This document shows, in pieces, positions 17,029 through 26,121 of a stretch of DNA of 64,000 nucleotides; positions within the stretch are counted from its first letter, which is position 1, and every line of letters starts with the position of its first letter. Under the pieces are notes generated by a model. It was not told the origin of the DNA and ran no database searches. It was given only the letters and a program-made list of their open reading frames with translations. Source of the stretch: VRUE01 sp963762205 (lineage in GTDB: Bacteria; Actinomycetota; Thermoleophilia; Solirubrobacterales; 70-9); assembly GCA_963762205.1 (NCBI GenBank), contig CAVXJZ010000003.1, positions 62,001-126,000 of the forward strand, in the 5' to 3' direction. Both the position numbers and the translations under genes were made by a program.

Positions 17029-18585
17029 TTATTCACCCTGTTCGAAGGTGTGCTGGTAGGCCGTGGCCGGCCCGCTCCCGTAGATCGAGTCGAACGGCCC
17101 CTGCTGGGTGCACCCGGGCGCCGGGGCGTTGGACGAGTTGTCCTGTTCCCCGTAGGCGTATTTCTTCAGCCGTTCGAAGAATTCGAGCGCGTTCTTTTCG
17201 GTTTTTTCGGTCGTGTCGCCTTCGACCCTGCCGTAGAAGTCGGGGTCCTTCGGGGTTTCGGGGTCGAGCGCCGCGGTCAGGCCCGACGTGCACTGGCCGG
17301 TGCCGAAGTTGAGCAGGCCGTTGGCCAGCTTCTTGTAGGAGAGCGGCTGCGCGTAGGCGGTGTTGCGGTTGGTCGAGGTGCGGCTTTCGAAGGTCGCCAG
17401 CGATTCCGGCACGAAGGGCCCGAGGGCGCGCAGGTAATGGACCTGCTTGCCGACGCTGCTCAGGTGGACGGCGTTGGTGGCCGCGGCGACGTTGGCCATC
17501 GCCGCGGTGATCTCGTGCTTGTAGATGCCGAGGCCGGTGAGGATCGGGTTGAGGTTGCGCAGGAAGGGGTCGACGGCGCGCAGGAAGGGCGGGAAGTCGT
17601 CGCGCAGCAGCTTGCGGAGGGCGGGGAAGCCCGAGGTCGAGCGGGAGATCACCGTCGCGAAGCCTTCGAAGAAGCCCTTCGCCTGCGGGGCCGCCCTGGT
17701 CAGCGCGACAAGGGTCGGCGATAGCTGTTCGGCGGCCGGCACGAGCTGGCGCATCAGCGGGTCGGTGTTGACGGCGAACTCCTTGAGCCGGTCGAGGGTC
17801 AGCCTCGACTCGTCCTCGAAGGTCGGGAAGGCGCGGAAGAGCGCTTCGATGTCGCGGTCGCGGGCGGCGGCGGTCTGGAAGACCTCGTTGGAGTTGCGGA
17901 CCAGGTCGGCGAGCTGCCCCTGGCGGCCGCGGAACGCGTCGAGGGCGACGGCGCCGTTGCTGAACAGCTGGCGCACGGCGAGCCGCTGCGTGTCGAGGCT
18001 GCGGAACAGCTCGTCGAATTCGCTGAAGGTCGTGTCGAGTTCGCCGAAGGCGGCCGAGAGGTCCTGGCCGCGCCCGTCGACGGCGATCGCCAGGTTCTGC
18101 ATCCATTCCTGGAAGGCCGCGCGGGTGCGCGGGTTGAAGGTCCGGAAGATCTCGTCGATCTGGACCGAGCGGGCGACGTTGGCGGCGGGAAGCTTGCTGC
18201 CGTCGTCGAGCCTGGGGCCGTTGCGGTCGCCGTTGGTCAGTTCGACATAGGTCTCGGCCAGCAGGGTCTTCGTGCGCAGGATCGCGCGCGTGTCCCTGGG
18301 AATCGGCGCGTACTTGTCGTCGATCTCGAGTGTCGCCAGCGCCAGCTTGTCGGGATCGCGCTCGATGCTCTTGACTTTGCCGACGTTGACGCCGGAGATC
18401 CGCACGTCCGACTGCTGGGCCAGCTGCGCCGCCTCGTCGAAGGGCACGGTGATCTCGTAGGACTTTGCCTTGAACGGGGTCGGGCCGCCGAAGGTGATCC
18501 AGAGGAAGAGCAGGATCCCGAAGCAGGACAGCGCGAAGCCCGTGATCACGAGCAGCTGGGTTGTGCTTGGCGCCTTCTTGCTCAT
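17029..18585 (-). CDS. MCE-family protein (sixth of operon, MceF position)
   Basis: A 518-residue MCE (MlaD-type) protein, probably part of a hexameric lipid-transport needle across the envelope. It begins MSKKAPSTTQLLVITGF with one N-terminal transmembrane helix (about 11-31). The MCE domain is at about 40-120 (VRISGVNVGKVKSIERD, then TKTLLAETYVELTNG). A long helical region follows, in which the tail region ends in a Cys-containing segment (PAPGCTQQGP). Its ATG overlaps the stop of the preceding mce gene by one base (TAATG). Last gene of the six-gene operon. Confidence 0.88.
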   Translation of the reverse strand: MSKKAPSTTQLLVITGFALSCFGILLFLWITFGGPTPFKAKSYEITVPFDEAAQLAQQSDVRISGVNVGKVKSIERDPDKLALATLEIDDKYAPIPRDTRAILRTKTLLAETYVELTNGDRNGPRLDDGSKLPAANVARSVQIDEIFRTFNPRTRAAFQEWMQNLAIAVDGRGQDLSAAFGELDTTFSEFDELFRSLDTQRLAVRQLFSNGAVALDAFRGRQGQLADLVRNSNEVFQTAAARDRDIEALFRAFPTFEDESRLTLDRLKEFAVNTDPLMRQLVPAAEQLSPTLVALTRAAPQAKGFFEGFATVISRSTSGFPALRKLLRDDFPPFLRAVDPFLRNLNPILTGLGIYKHEITAAMANVAAATNAVHLSSVGKQVHYLRALGPFVPESLATFESRTSTNRNTAYAQPLSYKKLANGLLNFGTGQCTSGLTAALDPETPKDPDFYGRVEGDTTEKTEKNALEFFERLKKYAYGEQDNSSNAPAPGCTQQGPFDSIYGSGPATAYQHTFEQGE

Positions 18586-19991
18586 TACGTTTCCGGTCCG
18601 CAGCTGATCGACGGTTCCTCCGGGTCGGCCGGAATCACCGGAAGCTGCTCGGTGCGCGGCACGCGGACCGACTGCAGGATGGTTTTGATGAACGGATTCG
18701 TGGGCAGGCCCCCTACGCCGTAGGCGAGGAAGGAGCCGGTGCAGGTGATCATCACCAGGCCGCGCTGCACCGGGCCGCCCCCGTCGGCGATGTTGAAGGT
18801 GGCGTTGGTGTTGTGGTTGAGCCAGGGCAGATAGAAGAGGTAGCTCTGCTTGCCCTTCGGCTTGTAGGCGAGCTCGTTGAAGAAGGAGTTGAGGGCGCCG
18901 AGCGAGTTGCCGAAGCCGGAGACCGTCTTCTCGAGGTCGGAGGAGCCCTGCTTGAGGTGGGTCAGGACCGGGCGGATCTGGCGCGTGAAAGGCCGGATCT
19001 GGGTGCGGATCGGCGTCGTCGTCTTGTCGAAGAAGCGCTCCGTCGCCGTCAGCGCCGGGCCCAGCGCCTGCGCCTGCGGGATCAGGCCGATCAGCGCCGG
19101 GCGGGCGGCCAGCGAGAAGGCGTTTGAGCTCCTCTGGGCGGCTTCGAGCGCGGCCAGGGCCGAGGGGAACTCGACCAGCGCTTCCTGGATCGCCTGCTGC
19201 TCGTTGGCGAAGTTCCCGAGCGCCGCCCGGGAGCCGCTGACGAAGCGTTCGATCTCGGCGTCGCGGCGGCCGAGTTCGGTGGTCAGCAGGCCGAAGTTGT
19301 GGATCACGCCGGCCAGGGCCCGGCGGCGCTTGGCGACCGCCGTGTTGATGTCGGCGAGGTAGTGGACGAAGGGCTGGAAGCGGCGGAAGGCGCCGGAGAG
19401 CTGGCGACCGCGGCCGCCGATGCCTTCGGCGCCGCCGGCGAGCAGCAGCTGCAGATACTGGCGGGTGTCGGCATCGAGGGTGGCGAGGAAGGCGTCGAGG
19501 TTCGTGTTCGACTCGGTCTGGGCAAGCGGGATGTTGTCGCCCTCTTCGACGTGCCCGGGCGCGGTGCCCGGGGTGACCTCGACGACCATGTCGTTGAGGG
19601 CCGTTTTCGGCCGCATCAGGAGCGTCGCGTCGGGATGGATCAGGTCGATGTACTTGGGCTCGACGTCCATGCCGACCACCGCGTGGCCTTCTTCGAGCGC
19701 GACCGAGGTGATCTTGCCGACCTGGATGCCGGCGACGACGACCGCCTGGCCCTGGCCCGGGGTGATCGCCTGCGCGGTTTCGAACTCTCCCGTGACGTGG
19801 ACGAAGTCTTCGCCGACGAAGGGAGCCCACGACGGCAGCGACGCTTTCTGCTGCGTGAAGATGAACAGGGTCATCGCGACCGCGGCCAGGGCGAGCACGA
19901 CGATCGCGATCGTGTCTTTGCTCCGCCCGCGCGACTGCCGCGAGAGCGAGGCGCGGAAGTGCTTCCAGCGGCTGCGTTCGGGCTCGGTCAT
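18585..19991 (-). CDS. MCE-family protein (fifth of operon)
   Basis: A 468-residue MCE protein. A basic N-terminus (MTEPERSRWKHFRASLSRQ) is followed by a single transmembrane helix (about 28-46). The MCE domain (about 60-135) contains GIQVGKITSVALEEGHAV and RPKTALNDMVVEVTPG. The remainder is predominantly helical, consistent with the coiled barrel that follows MCE rings in Mce proteins. It ends SISCGPET and contains a MITCTG Cys near the C-terminus. It overlaps the preceding gene by 4 bases (ATGA), so stoichiometry with its neighbours is likely controlled by translational coupling. Confidence 0.88.
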   Translation of the reverse strand: MTEPERSRWKHFRASLSRQSRGRSKDTIAIVVLALAAVAMTLFIFTQQKASLPSWAPFVGEDFVHVTGEFETAQAITPGQGQAVVVAGIQVGKITSVALEEGHAVVGMDVEPKYIDLIHPDATLLMRPKTALNDMVVEVTPGTAPGHVEEGDNIPLAQTESNTNLDAFLATLDADTRQYLQLLLAGGAEGIGGRGRQLSGAFRRFQPFVHYLADINTAVAKRRRALAGVIHNFGLLTTELGRRDAEIERFVSGSRAALGNFANEQQAIQEALVEFPSALAALEAAQRSSNAFSLAARPALIGLIPQAQALGPALTATERFFDKTTTPIRTQIRPFTRQIRPVLTHLKQGSSDLEKTVSGFGNSLGALNSFFNELAYKPKGKQSYLFYLPWLNHNTNATFNIADGGGPVQRGLVMITCTGSFLAYGVGGLPTNPFIKTILQSVRVPRTEQLPVIPADPEEPSISCGPET

Positions 19992-21501
19992 GGCGTCGTC
20001 ACTTCGAAGGTCGGGGGGCCGGCCTGGCCGGCGCCGGCGTTGATGTCGGGTACGGGCTGCTTGTCGCAGCGCGCCCCGGGCTTCTTCGGCGGCCGGCCCT
20101 GGAGCTGCGGCTGCACGCCGAGTGGCGGCGTGCTGGTGAACGCCCAGCCGCTCTTGTCGGTGGTCAGGTTGCCGCCCGGGTTCGGCTCGGCGACCAGGGT
20201 GTCGCCGCCACCGGGCTGGATCCGGAAGTAGGGGCCGTTGCCGTCAAAGTTCTGGCTCTGGCCGGCGAAGTCGGTCAGCGTGTAGAAGAACTCGCGATAG
20301 TTGGGGCCGCCGGTGCTGAACTTGTCGGCGATCGTCTGGTCGCCGGTCGGGATCAGGACCTTCGAGCCGCAGAGGCTGAGCCGGTTGAGCTGGGGCAGGG
20401 CGACGGCCTTGCCTTCCTGCGCGGCGCCCGCCAGGCCCGGCGTCGCTTCGGCGAGCAGCTTGGCGATGCCGCCGCCCTCCTTGCCCGAGACCAGCGGCCG
20501 CGCCTGCTTCAGCCACGGTTTGGCCGAGGAGATCAGGTCGGGGAGCTCGGCCACCGCAGGCCTGAACTCGATCGCCCAGGCGCGCAGCGGCGGCAGGGCG
20601 CGGTTCAGGTTGACCAGCGAGACGCGCGTCTGCTGCAGCGCCGGCGCGAAGCGGCGCACCGTCGCTTCGAGGTTCTCCGACTGGTCGGCCAGCGCCCCGG
20701 TGAAGACGTCGAAGTTGACGATCAGCTCCTGCAGTTCGCCCTCGCGCCTCGAGAAGGCGCCGAAGGTGCGGGCGGTGCCGGCGATCAGCCGCGAGAGGTC
20801 GCGGGGGCTGGTGCCGAGGAAGGCGTTGGCACCTGGGCGCCGTAGCGGCCGGCGTCACCGCCGTATTTGAGCACCCCGTTGAGCGCTTCGCCGCCGCTCT
20901 TGCCCCGCACCTCGGGCAGCTGCGTCGCGTCTTCGGCGGCGGTCGGCTTGGCGTTGAGCGCCGTGCCGAAGCCCTCGAGCAGGCGGCCGAGGTCGGCGCG
21001 CACCGGCGACTGCAGGGCCGTGAGGATCTCGTCGAGCTGGACCGCGGTCGAGGTGTGGCTGACCGGGATCGTGCCGCCGCTATCGAGCTCGGGCGAGCTC
21101 GGGCTGCCCGGGTCGAGGTCGATGAAGAAGTTGCCCTCGAGGAAGATCCGCGGGCGGATCTCGGCGAAGGCGTCCTCGTGGATCGGGCGGCCGGAGTCTT
21201 CGACCGTGAAGCGGACCTGGGTCGCGTTGCCGTCGCGCTCGGCGCCGATCACTTTGCCGACTTCGACCCCGGCGATGCGGACGGGAGAGTTTTTCGAGAT
21301 GTTGACGCCGTTGGAGAAGGTCGCCTGCGCCTCGTAGCCGTAGCTGGTGAACGGCACGTGCTTGGTGAAGGCGAGGTAGGGGCCGATCGTCACGATCAGC
21401 AGGAAGATCACGGCGATCGTCGCGTTGCTCGGTCGCCAGGTGAAGCGGCGCTTCCTGTTGGGGTCGCCGCGCATGTCGCGTTCGGGCAGCCGGCCCATCA
21501 T
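19988..21501 (-). CDS. MCE-family protein (fourth of operon), frameshifted
   Basis: The N-terminal segment (MMGRLPERDMRGDPNRKRRF, one transmembrane helix at about 28-47, MCE domain with VRIAGVEVGKVIGAERD) is in one frame. The helical C-terminal part (RRFAPALQQTRVSLVNLN onward) is in another. One missing base at about 20829, where the reading should be GTG GCC AAC GCC, joins them into a 504-residue protein similar in length to its neighbours. ATGA overlaps link it to both flanking mce genes. Function as for the other MCE subunits. Confidence 0.85.
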
Positions 21502-22913
21502 TCGCCTTCCTTGAGCTGGCCGCGGGTCGTGATGCCCTGGTTGCCGGGCACGTTGCCGATCACGGCCCGGCCGTTCAGGTACTTCTCGTTGCCCGCCTCA
21601 CACTCCCGGGTCTGGCCGGGCGATGCCGTGTTCGGATACGGGTTGTAGTGAAGGTGGTTGGCGCCCGGGCCGTTGGCGGGCGCCGACGCCTGGCCGCCCT
21701 CGCTGTTCGTGCCCTGCGGCGCCTCGAATGAGATCGCCCCCGCCCAGTTGGCCCGGCCGTTGCTTTCGCTGAGCGCGTTGGCGACGTTGCCGAAGGCGAG
21801 CGACAGGTAGTTGCAGGTGACCTGCGCCGGGGCGATGAACTTGATCGCCGGGTTGAGCACGTCGTTGGTGTCGATCAGCAGGTCGAGGCCGTTGAAGACG
21901 CCAGGGGCTTCCTGGAAAGCCAGGAGCGCCTTCGCGGTCGGCTCGAGCTGCGCCTGGAAGACCGGCGATTCCCTGAGCACGGGGATGCCCGCGACCTCGG
22001 CCGCGTTGAGGACCGGCGAGGATTCGGCCAGCGCCCGGGCGCCGGGCCGGAAGGCGGTGAAGAACCGTTCCGAGGATTCGAGGAAGGGGTTGATCGCCGG
22101 CAGGTCCTCGATCGCGGCGTCGAGGGTTTCGGGGCCCTTGGCGATCGTTTCCTGGATGTAGGGACGCGAGACGCGGGCGAAGGCGGCGAAGGTGCGGTCG
22201 AGGGCGACGAAGAGCGTGCCGTTGATCTCGGCGACCGGGGCGAGGGTCGCGTTGAAGGCCTCCAGCGCCCGCCAGAAGCCGGCGAAGTTGGTCGAGGGCG
22301 CGACCAGGTTGGCGAGCGGGGCCTGGGCGCTTTCGGCGAGCCTGCGCAGGCTGCCGAACGCCGCGTTGAGCTGCGGCCCACGGCCGGCGAGGGCGTTGCC
22401 GAAGCCGGCCTCGTTGCGGCGGATCGCGTAGCGGGTCTTTTCGTCGAACGTGTCGAAGAATTCATCGATGTCGACCGCTTCCGGGCGAGCGGCGGAGACC
22501 GGGATCGTTTCGCCCGCCTCGAAGCCCTGCGACGAGCTGCCCGGCACGATCTGCAGGTACTTGAGCCCGAGCGGCGACCTGGGGCGGATGATCATCTTCG
22601 AGTCGACCGGGATCGGCTCGGCGATCTTGTCGAGGCTGAGGCTGAGCTCGGCTGCGACCTGGCCGTCGGCGCGCTGGACCGGGACCACCGACTTGACGAC
22701 GCCGACCCGGGCGCCACCGATCCGCACCTCGTTGCCTTTGACCAGGGCCTGCGCGTTCGGCACCTGGGCCTTGAGGTCGTAGGTGGAGACGAAGGGCAGG
22801 CCGTTGTTGGCGTTGTAGGCGAGGAAGACCGCGACCAGGATGACCAGCACGGTGACCGCCCCGACCAGGACCGGGTTGCTCGCTATTCCCTGTATTCCGC
22901 TGCGGTCTTTCAT
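21498..22913 (-). CDS. MCE-family protein (third of operon)
   Basis: A 471-residue MCE protein. Short cytoplasmic start (MKDRSGIQGIASNP), one transmembrane helix (about 15-35), MCE domain with VRIGGARVGVVKSVVPV and RPRSPLGLKYLQIVPGSS, then a long helical region and a Gly/Pro/Asn-rich tail (ANGPGANHLHYNPYPN). The PRSPLGLKYLQI segment is a typical MCE beta-strand pair. The start ATG overlaps the stop of a 23-codon micro-ORF, itself overlapping the upstream mce stop. Confidence 0.88.
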   Translation of the reverse strand: MKDRSGIQGIASNPVLVGAVTVLVILVAVFLAYNANNGLPFVSTYDLKAQVPNAQALVKGNEVRIGGARVGVVKSVVPVQRADGQVAAELSLSLDKIAEPIPVDSKMIIRPRSPLGLKYLQIVPGSSSQGFEAGETIPVSAARPEAVDIDEFFDTFDEKTRYAIRRNEAGFGNALAGRGPQLNAAFGSLRRLAESAQAPLANLVAPSTNFAGFWRALEAFNATLAPVAEINGTLFVALDRTFAAFARVSRPYIQETIAKGPETLDAAIEDLPAINPFLESSERFFTAFRPGARALAESSPVLNAAEVAGIPVLRESPVFQAQLEPTAKALLAFQEAPGVFNGLDLLIDTNDVLNPAIKFIAPAQVTCNYLSLAFGNVANALSESNGRANWAGAISFEAPQGTNSEGGQASAPANGPGANHLHYNPYPNTASPGQTRECEAGNEKYLNGRAVIGNVPGNQGITTRGQLKEGE

Positions 22914-22981
22914 GACAGTGAATCGCGCTCCGCTCGCGGCGCAGAGGACCAGATATGGATGCTTGCTCGCTCCGCGCTCAT
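22910..22981 (-). repeat. MIRU-like 23-codon micro-ORF between mce genes 2 and 3
   Basis: A 72-nt unit that begins with an ATG overlapping the TGA of the second mce gene and ends with a TGA overlapping the ATG of the third (ATGA at both ends). It encodes a peptide starting MSAERA, with HIW in the middle and APRAER near the end. The same layout with about 76% nucleotide identity recurs at 37633-37704 in the qcr operon, and a shortened copy is at 24549-24578. The position inside stop/start overlaps is that described for mycobacterial interspersed repetitive units (MIRUs). It may keep translation coupled between genes; whether the peptide has a function is unknown. Confidence 0.7.
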
Positions 22982-24552
22982 GGTCCGAGCAAATAGTCGA
23001 GGAGTGCGCGCTGGGGGGCCGTGGGTGCGACCCGGGCGCCGGCCTGTCCGCCTTCGGCTTCCTCTTCGCCCCCGAGCGCCCCGCCTTCGTCCGGCGCGAG
23101 CCCCTTGCCTTCGCCGAGCCCGGGGGTCGGCTCGGCGGGGGCCGAGGGATTGAGGAAGGTGCTGGGCCCGAGCTCGGTCGCCGCGGTGCCGCCGCTCTCC
23201 TTGGCGAGCTCTTCCTGGATCCGCGCGTACACGGCGGAGGCGTCGAAGGACGACGCTTCGGCGCCGCCCTCGAAGGTGGCTTTGCAGCCGCTCCTCGGTT
23301 CTGTCACGTATTCGGTGCAGTCGGCGAGGGTGACGAGACTGCGGATCAGGTGGCCGTAGCGGTCGAACTCGTTGGTGGCGGCGGTCCCGTTGTAGATCAG
23401 GTTGACGAGGCTGTCGAAGCCATTCGTCTTCTTCGTGGTGACCAGGAACTTGGCGAGCTTCGTCGTCGGGCCGGCGCCGGAGCGAGCCAGGTTGCGAGAC
23501 TTCTTGACCACCGGGTCGGCGGCGCGGAAGATCGGGCCGGAGGCTTCGCCGGCGTTGCCCAGCGACTTCAGCGCCACCGTCGAGGCCGAGGTGAACGGCC
23601 CCAGGTTGCGGGTCGCTTCGGTCAGCGCCGGGGTCGCCTGGTCGAGGTAGGAGACGACCGGCGTCCCCGCTTCGGAGAAGCCCTGCAGCCTCCTCATCGT
23701 CGTGCGGAACTCACGCAGGAACTGTGGGAACTTGCGCAGCGACGCTTCCAGTTCGGGGCCGCGCTCGGCGGTGGCCTGGCCGGCCGCTCCGGCGTTCGAG
23801 AGGAAGCCGGCGACGTGCTGGCGCTGATCGGCCAGCGGGCGCGTCACCCGCTCGGAGTCGGAGGCGAGCTGGGCGAGTTCGTTTCGCTGCCGGGCGAGGA
23901 TCTGCAGCAGGCGGTCGGCGTCGCGGAGGTCGGGGTTGGCGCGTTTGATCGCCTCCTTGATGTCGGTGCCGCGGCCGGCCAGAGTGGCGCCGAGTTCGTT
24001 GAAGATCAGGCGGAAGCGCTGCGCGTAGGGAAGCGAGTGGATGTCGTTGATCAGGTCGGGGTCGACGCTGGTGCCGTTGTTCTCGACCGGCAGCAGCAGC
24101 TGCCCGGCACCGGGCTGGTCGTCGGGAATCTCCTTCAGCGGCGGCGGCGGCTTGGTGCCGGGCGCCCGCGGCAGGGTCGGGCGGCAGTCGACGTACTTCT
24201 CGCCGATCAGCGACTGCGGCCGGATCTGGCAGGTGGCGTCTTCTCGAAAGTCCTGGAAACCCGGATCGGTGATTTTCATCACGATCACCGCCTTGCCGGG
24301 GATCGCCTCGGGACCGCCGTCTTCGTAGCTGTCGATCTCCCCCGGCAGCGTCACGTCGACGGATTCGACTTCGCCGACGTTGGCGCCGGCGACCCGGACC
24401 TGCTCGCCCTGGACCATGAATGAGCCGTTGTCGAAGATCCCGCGCACCACGTAGGCGTTCCTGTCTTCGCTCGCGGACACGAGCAGCACGATCGCGACGA
24501 CCGCCGCGGCGAGCAGCAGTGCGATCAGGGCTCTTTTGCGGCTCCTCTTCAT
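22978..24552 (-). CDS. MCE-family protein (second of operon)
   Basis: A 524-residue MCE protein. Very basic start (MKRSRKR), one transmembrane helix (about 8-26), MCE domain with VRVAGANVGEVESVDVTLPG and RPQSLIGEKYVDCRP. A long helical domain and a Glu/Gly/Pro-rich tail (GLGEGKGLAPDEGGALGG) follow. The Pro-rich segment APGTKPPPPLKEIPD after the MCE domain is typical of MceB-like subunits. Its stop codon overlaps the following micro-ORF. Confidence 0.88.
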   Translation of the reverse strand: MKRSRKRALIALLLAAAVVAIVLLVSASEDRNAYVVRGIFDNGSFMVQGEQVRVAGANVGEVESVDVTLPGEIDSYEDGGPEAIPGKAVIVMKITDPGFQDFREDATCQIRPQSLIGEKYVDCRPTLPRAPGTKPPPPLKEIPDDQPGAGQLLLPVENNGTSVDPDLINDIHSLPYAQRFRLIFNELGATLAGRGTDIKEAIKRANPDLRDADRLLQILARQRNELAQLASDSERVTRPLADQRQHVAGFLSNAGAAGQATAERGPELEASLRKFPQFLREFRTTMRRLQGFSEAGTPVVSYLDQATPALTEATRNLGPFTSASTVALKSLGNAGEASGPIFRAADPVVKKSRNLARSGAGPTTKLAKFLVTTKKTNGFDSLVNLIYNGTAATNEFDRYGHLIRSLVTLADCTEYVTEPRSGCKATFEGGAEASSFDASAVYARIQEELAKESGGTAATELGPSTFLNPSAPAEPTPGLGEGKGLAPDEGGALGGEEEAEGGQAGARVAPTAPQRALLDYLLGP

Positions 24553-24578
24553 GACGATGGATCGCGCTCTGCGCTCAT
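24549..24578 (-). repeat. Shortened MIRU-like micro-ORF (9 codons) between mce genes 1 and 2
   Basis: Reads MSAERDPSS and stop, with ATGA overlaps at both ends, exactly like the longer copy 1.6 kb away. Relative to that copy, 42 bases are missing between two GCGGAGCG-like repeats, so it is most simply a deletion derivative of the longer unit. See 22910-22981 and 37633-37704. Confidence 0.6.
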
Positions 24579-25975
24579 GGTCCCGGGGGGAGGTCGGAGG
24601 GGTCGCACTGTGCCGAGGTCACGCCGGAGCCGCTGAACGGCGGTTCGACGAACGGGTTCGAGCCGTCGCCGGCGGCCTGGGTGGCGGCGCCGGGGCAGCG
24701 GCGCTTGACGGTTTCGCCGGAGCCGAGCGTGTCGAACTGTTCGCTGGGAGCGATCGGTTCCAGTTCGCCGCCGCTGTAGCTGAAGATGTTGAGGTCGGCG
24801 AACGAGATCCGCGCGTAGTGGCCGTTGGCGTCGTAGTAGCCGGTGATCTGGCCGAGCTTGGCGAAGCCGTTGAAGATGTCCGGGGTGTATGCGCGGGCGA
24901 AGTTGAGGTTCGGCTGGAAGTCGGCGATCGCCTTTTCGGAGTGCGGGAACGCCTTCGCCGCCCGCTGCTGGACGGTGGGCAGGGCGGCGAGCAGCTCGCC
25001 GGCGTCGTTTGCCTTTCCGGGGCGGCGGACGGTGAGGCGGAGGTTCTTGAAGAGCGGCACCGCTTTCTGGATCACGGGTCGCAGTTCCGCCAGGAAGGGG
25101 GCCAGGTCCTTGGTCGCCGGCTTCGCCGTTTCGACCAAGGGGTCGAGGTCGTCGAGCGCGGCGCGCAGGTTGACGAAGGTGGTGTTGCTCTGGCGGAAGA
25201 CCGGCGCCAGCAGGCGCAGCGTGCGGCCGAAGGCGAGGTTCTCGCGGGCGATCGCGCCGAAGGCGGTGCTCGCGTTCGAGATCGCGCTCGAGAGCTCGTC
25301 GCCGCGCTCGGCGACAGCGGTCGAGAGCTTGCCCGAGTTGACGACGAACCTTTCGAGGAGGCGTTGGTCGGCATTCAGTTCGCCGACGAAGGCGTTGGTC
25401 CGGTTCAGAGAGGGGCCGAAGTACTTCGCCGCCACGTTGGCGTCCTTGCCGCGGCCGGCGTAGAACGCGGCCTGCCCCTGGATGAAGTTGGCGAAGCCGC
25501 GGCGCACCCTCGCCGGGAAGCTGTTGAAGAGGAGGTCGAGGTCGGCGGGCGTGGTCGTGTCTGAGAGGCCGAGCGTGGCGCCGTCGTCGAGCGCCGGCTT
25601 GTCGTTGGGGCCGGGGCTGATCGAGACGTAGTGGTTGGCGACGCCAGAGAGGGAGGTCGCGCGGACGACGGCGGTGCTGCCCTCGTGTAGTTCCTGTTCG
25701 ACCGAGATCTTCACTTCCGCCAGGTTGTCGTCGGTCAGCTCGATGCTTTCGACCGAGCCGACGGGGTGGCCGCCGATCAGGACCTGGTTGTCGGGGACGA
25801 GCTGGCTGGCGTTCTGGAAGAGGAGGTTGTAGCGGTGGCCGCCGTCGCCGCTGAAGAGGACCACGGCGAGGGCGATCACGACGGCCGCCAGGGCACCGAT
25901 CACGGCGACGCGGGCGGGCGTCGCCCCCCGACTCTGCGCCGGGACTTTCTCCTCGCCTCTTGGATTAGCAGCCAC
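24575..25975 (-). CDS. MCE-family protein (first of operon)
   Basis: A 466-residue MCE protein and first of six tandem mce genes. N-terminus MAANPRGEEKVPAQSRG is cytoplasmic, then one transmembrane helix (about 24-43). The MCE domain (about 50-130) contains VLIGGHPVGSVESIELTDD and RATSLSGVANHYVSISPG. The remainder is helical and ends in a Cys/Pro-rich tail (SAQCDPSDLPPGP). GTG start. No yrbE permease or mlaF ATPase precedes it; the nearest upstream gene is an RND transporter, 146 bases away on the same strand. Bases 25976-26121 hold a possible promoter, but no clear motif. Confidence 0.88.
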   Translation of the reverse strand: MAANPRGEEKVPAQSRGATPARVAVIGALAAVVIALAVVLFSGDGGHRYNLLFQNASQLVPDNQVLIGGHPVGSVESIELTDDNLAEVKISVEQELHEGSTAVVRATSLSGVANHYVSISPGPNDKPALDDGATLGLSDTTTPADLDLLFNSFPARVRRGFANFIQGQAAFYAGRGKDANVAAKYFGPSLNRTNAFVGELNADQRLLERFVVNSGKLSTAVAERGDELSSAISNASTAFGAIARENLAFGRTLRLLAPVFRQSNTTFVNLRAALDDLDPLVETAKPATKDLAPFLAELRPVIQKAVPLFKNLRLTVRRPGKANDAGELLAALPTVQQRAAKAFPHSEKAIADFQPNLNFARAYTPDIFNGFAKLGQITGYYDANGHYARISFADLNIFSYSGGELEPIAPSEQFDTLGSGETVKRRCPGAATQAAGDGSNPFVEPPFSGSGVTSAQCDPSDLPPGP

Positions 25976-26121
25976 GGGTCGTCGCTTGCGCTCCCTTGGC
26001 CTCCGATCCCAGGGAACGGCGCCAGAATCGTATCCGAGCCATCCCCCTGCAAGCGCCGCGTGGGCGGGCGCTTAACTGGAATTCAACGCGCTCTCTCCGT
26101 GCCTGGATATTGGCTCGGGGC

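Noticed and set aside
17029..19830. A continuous 933-codon frame across mce genes 5 and 6
   Set aside because: Only the last part is MCE protein; the first part is an alternate frame of mce gene 5. The true start is ATG 18585.
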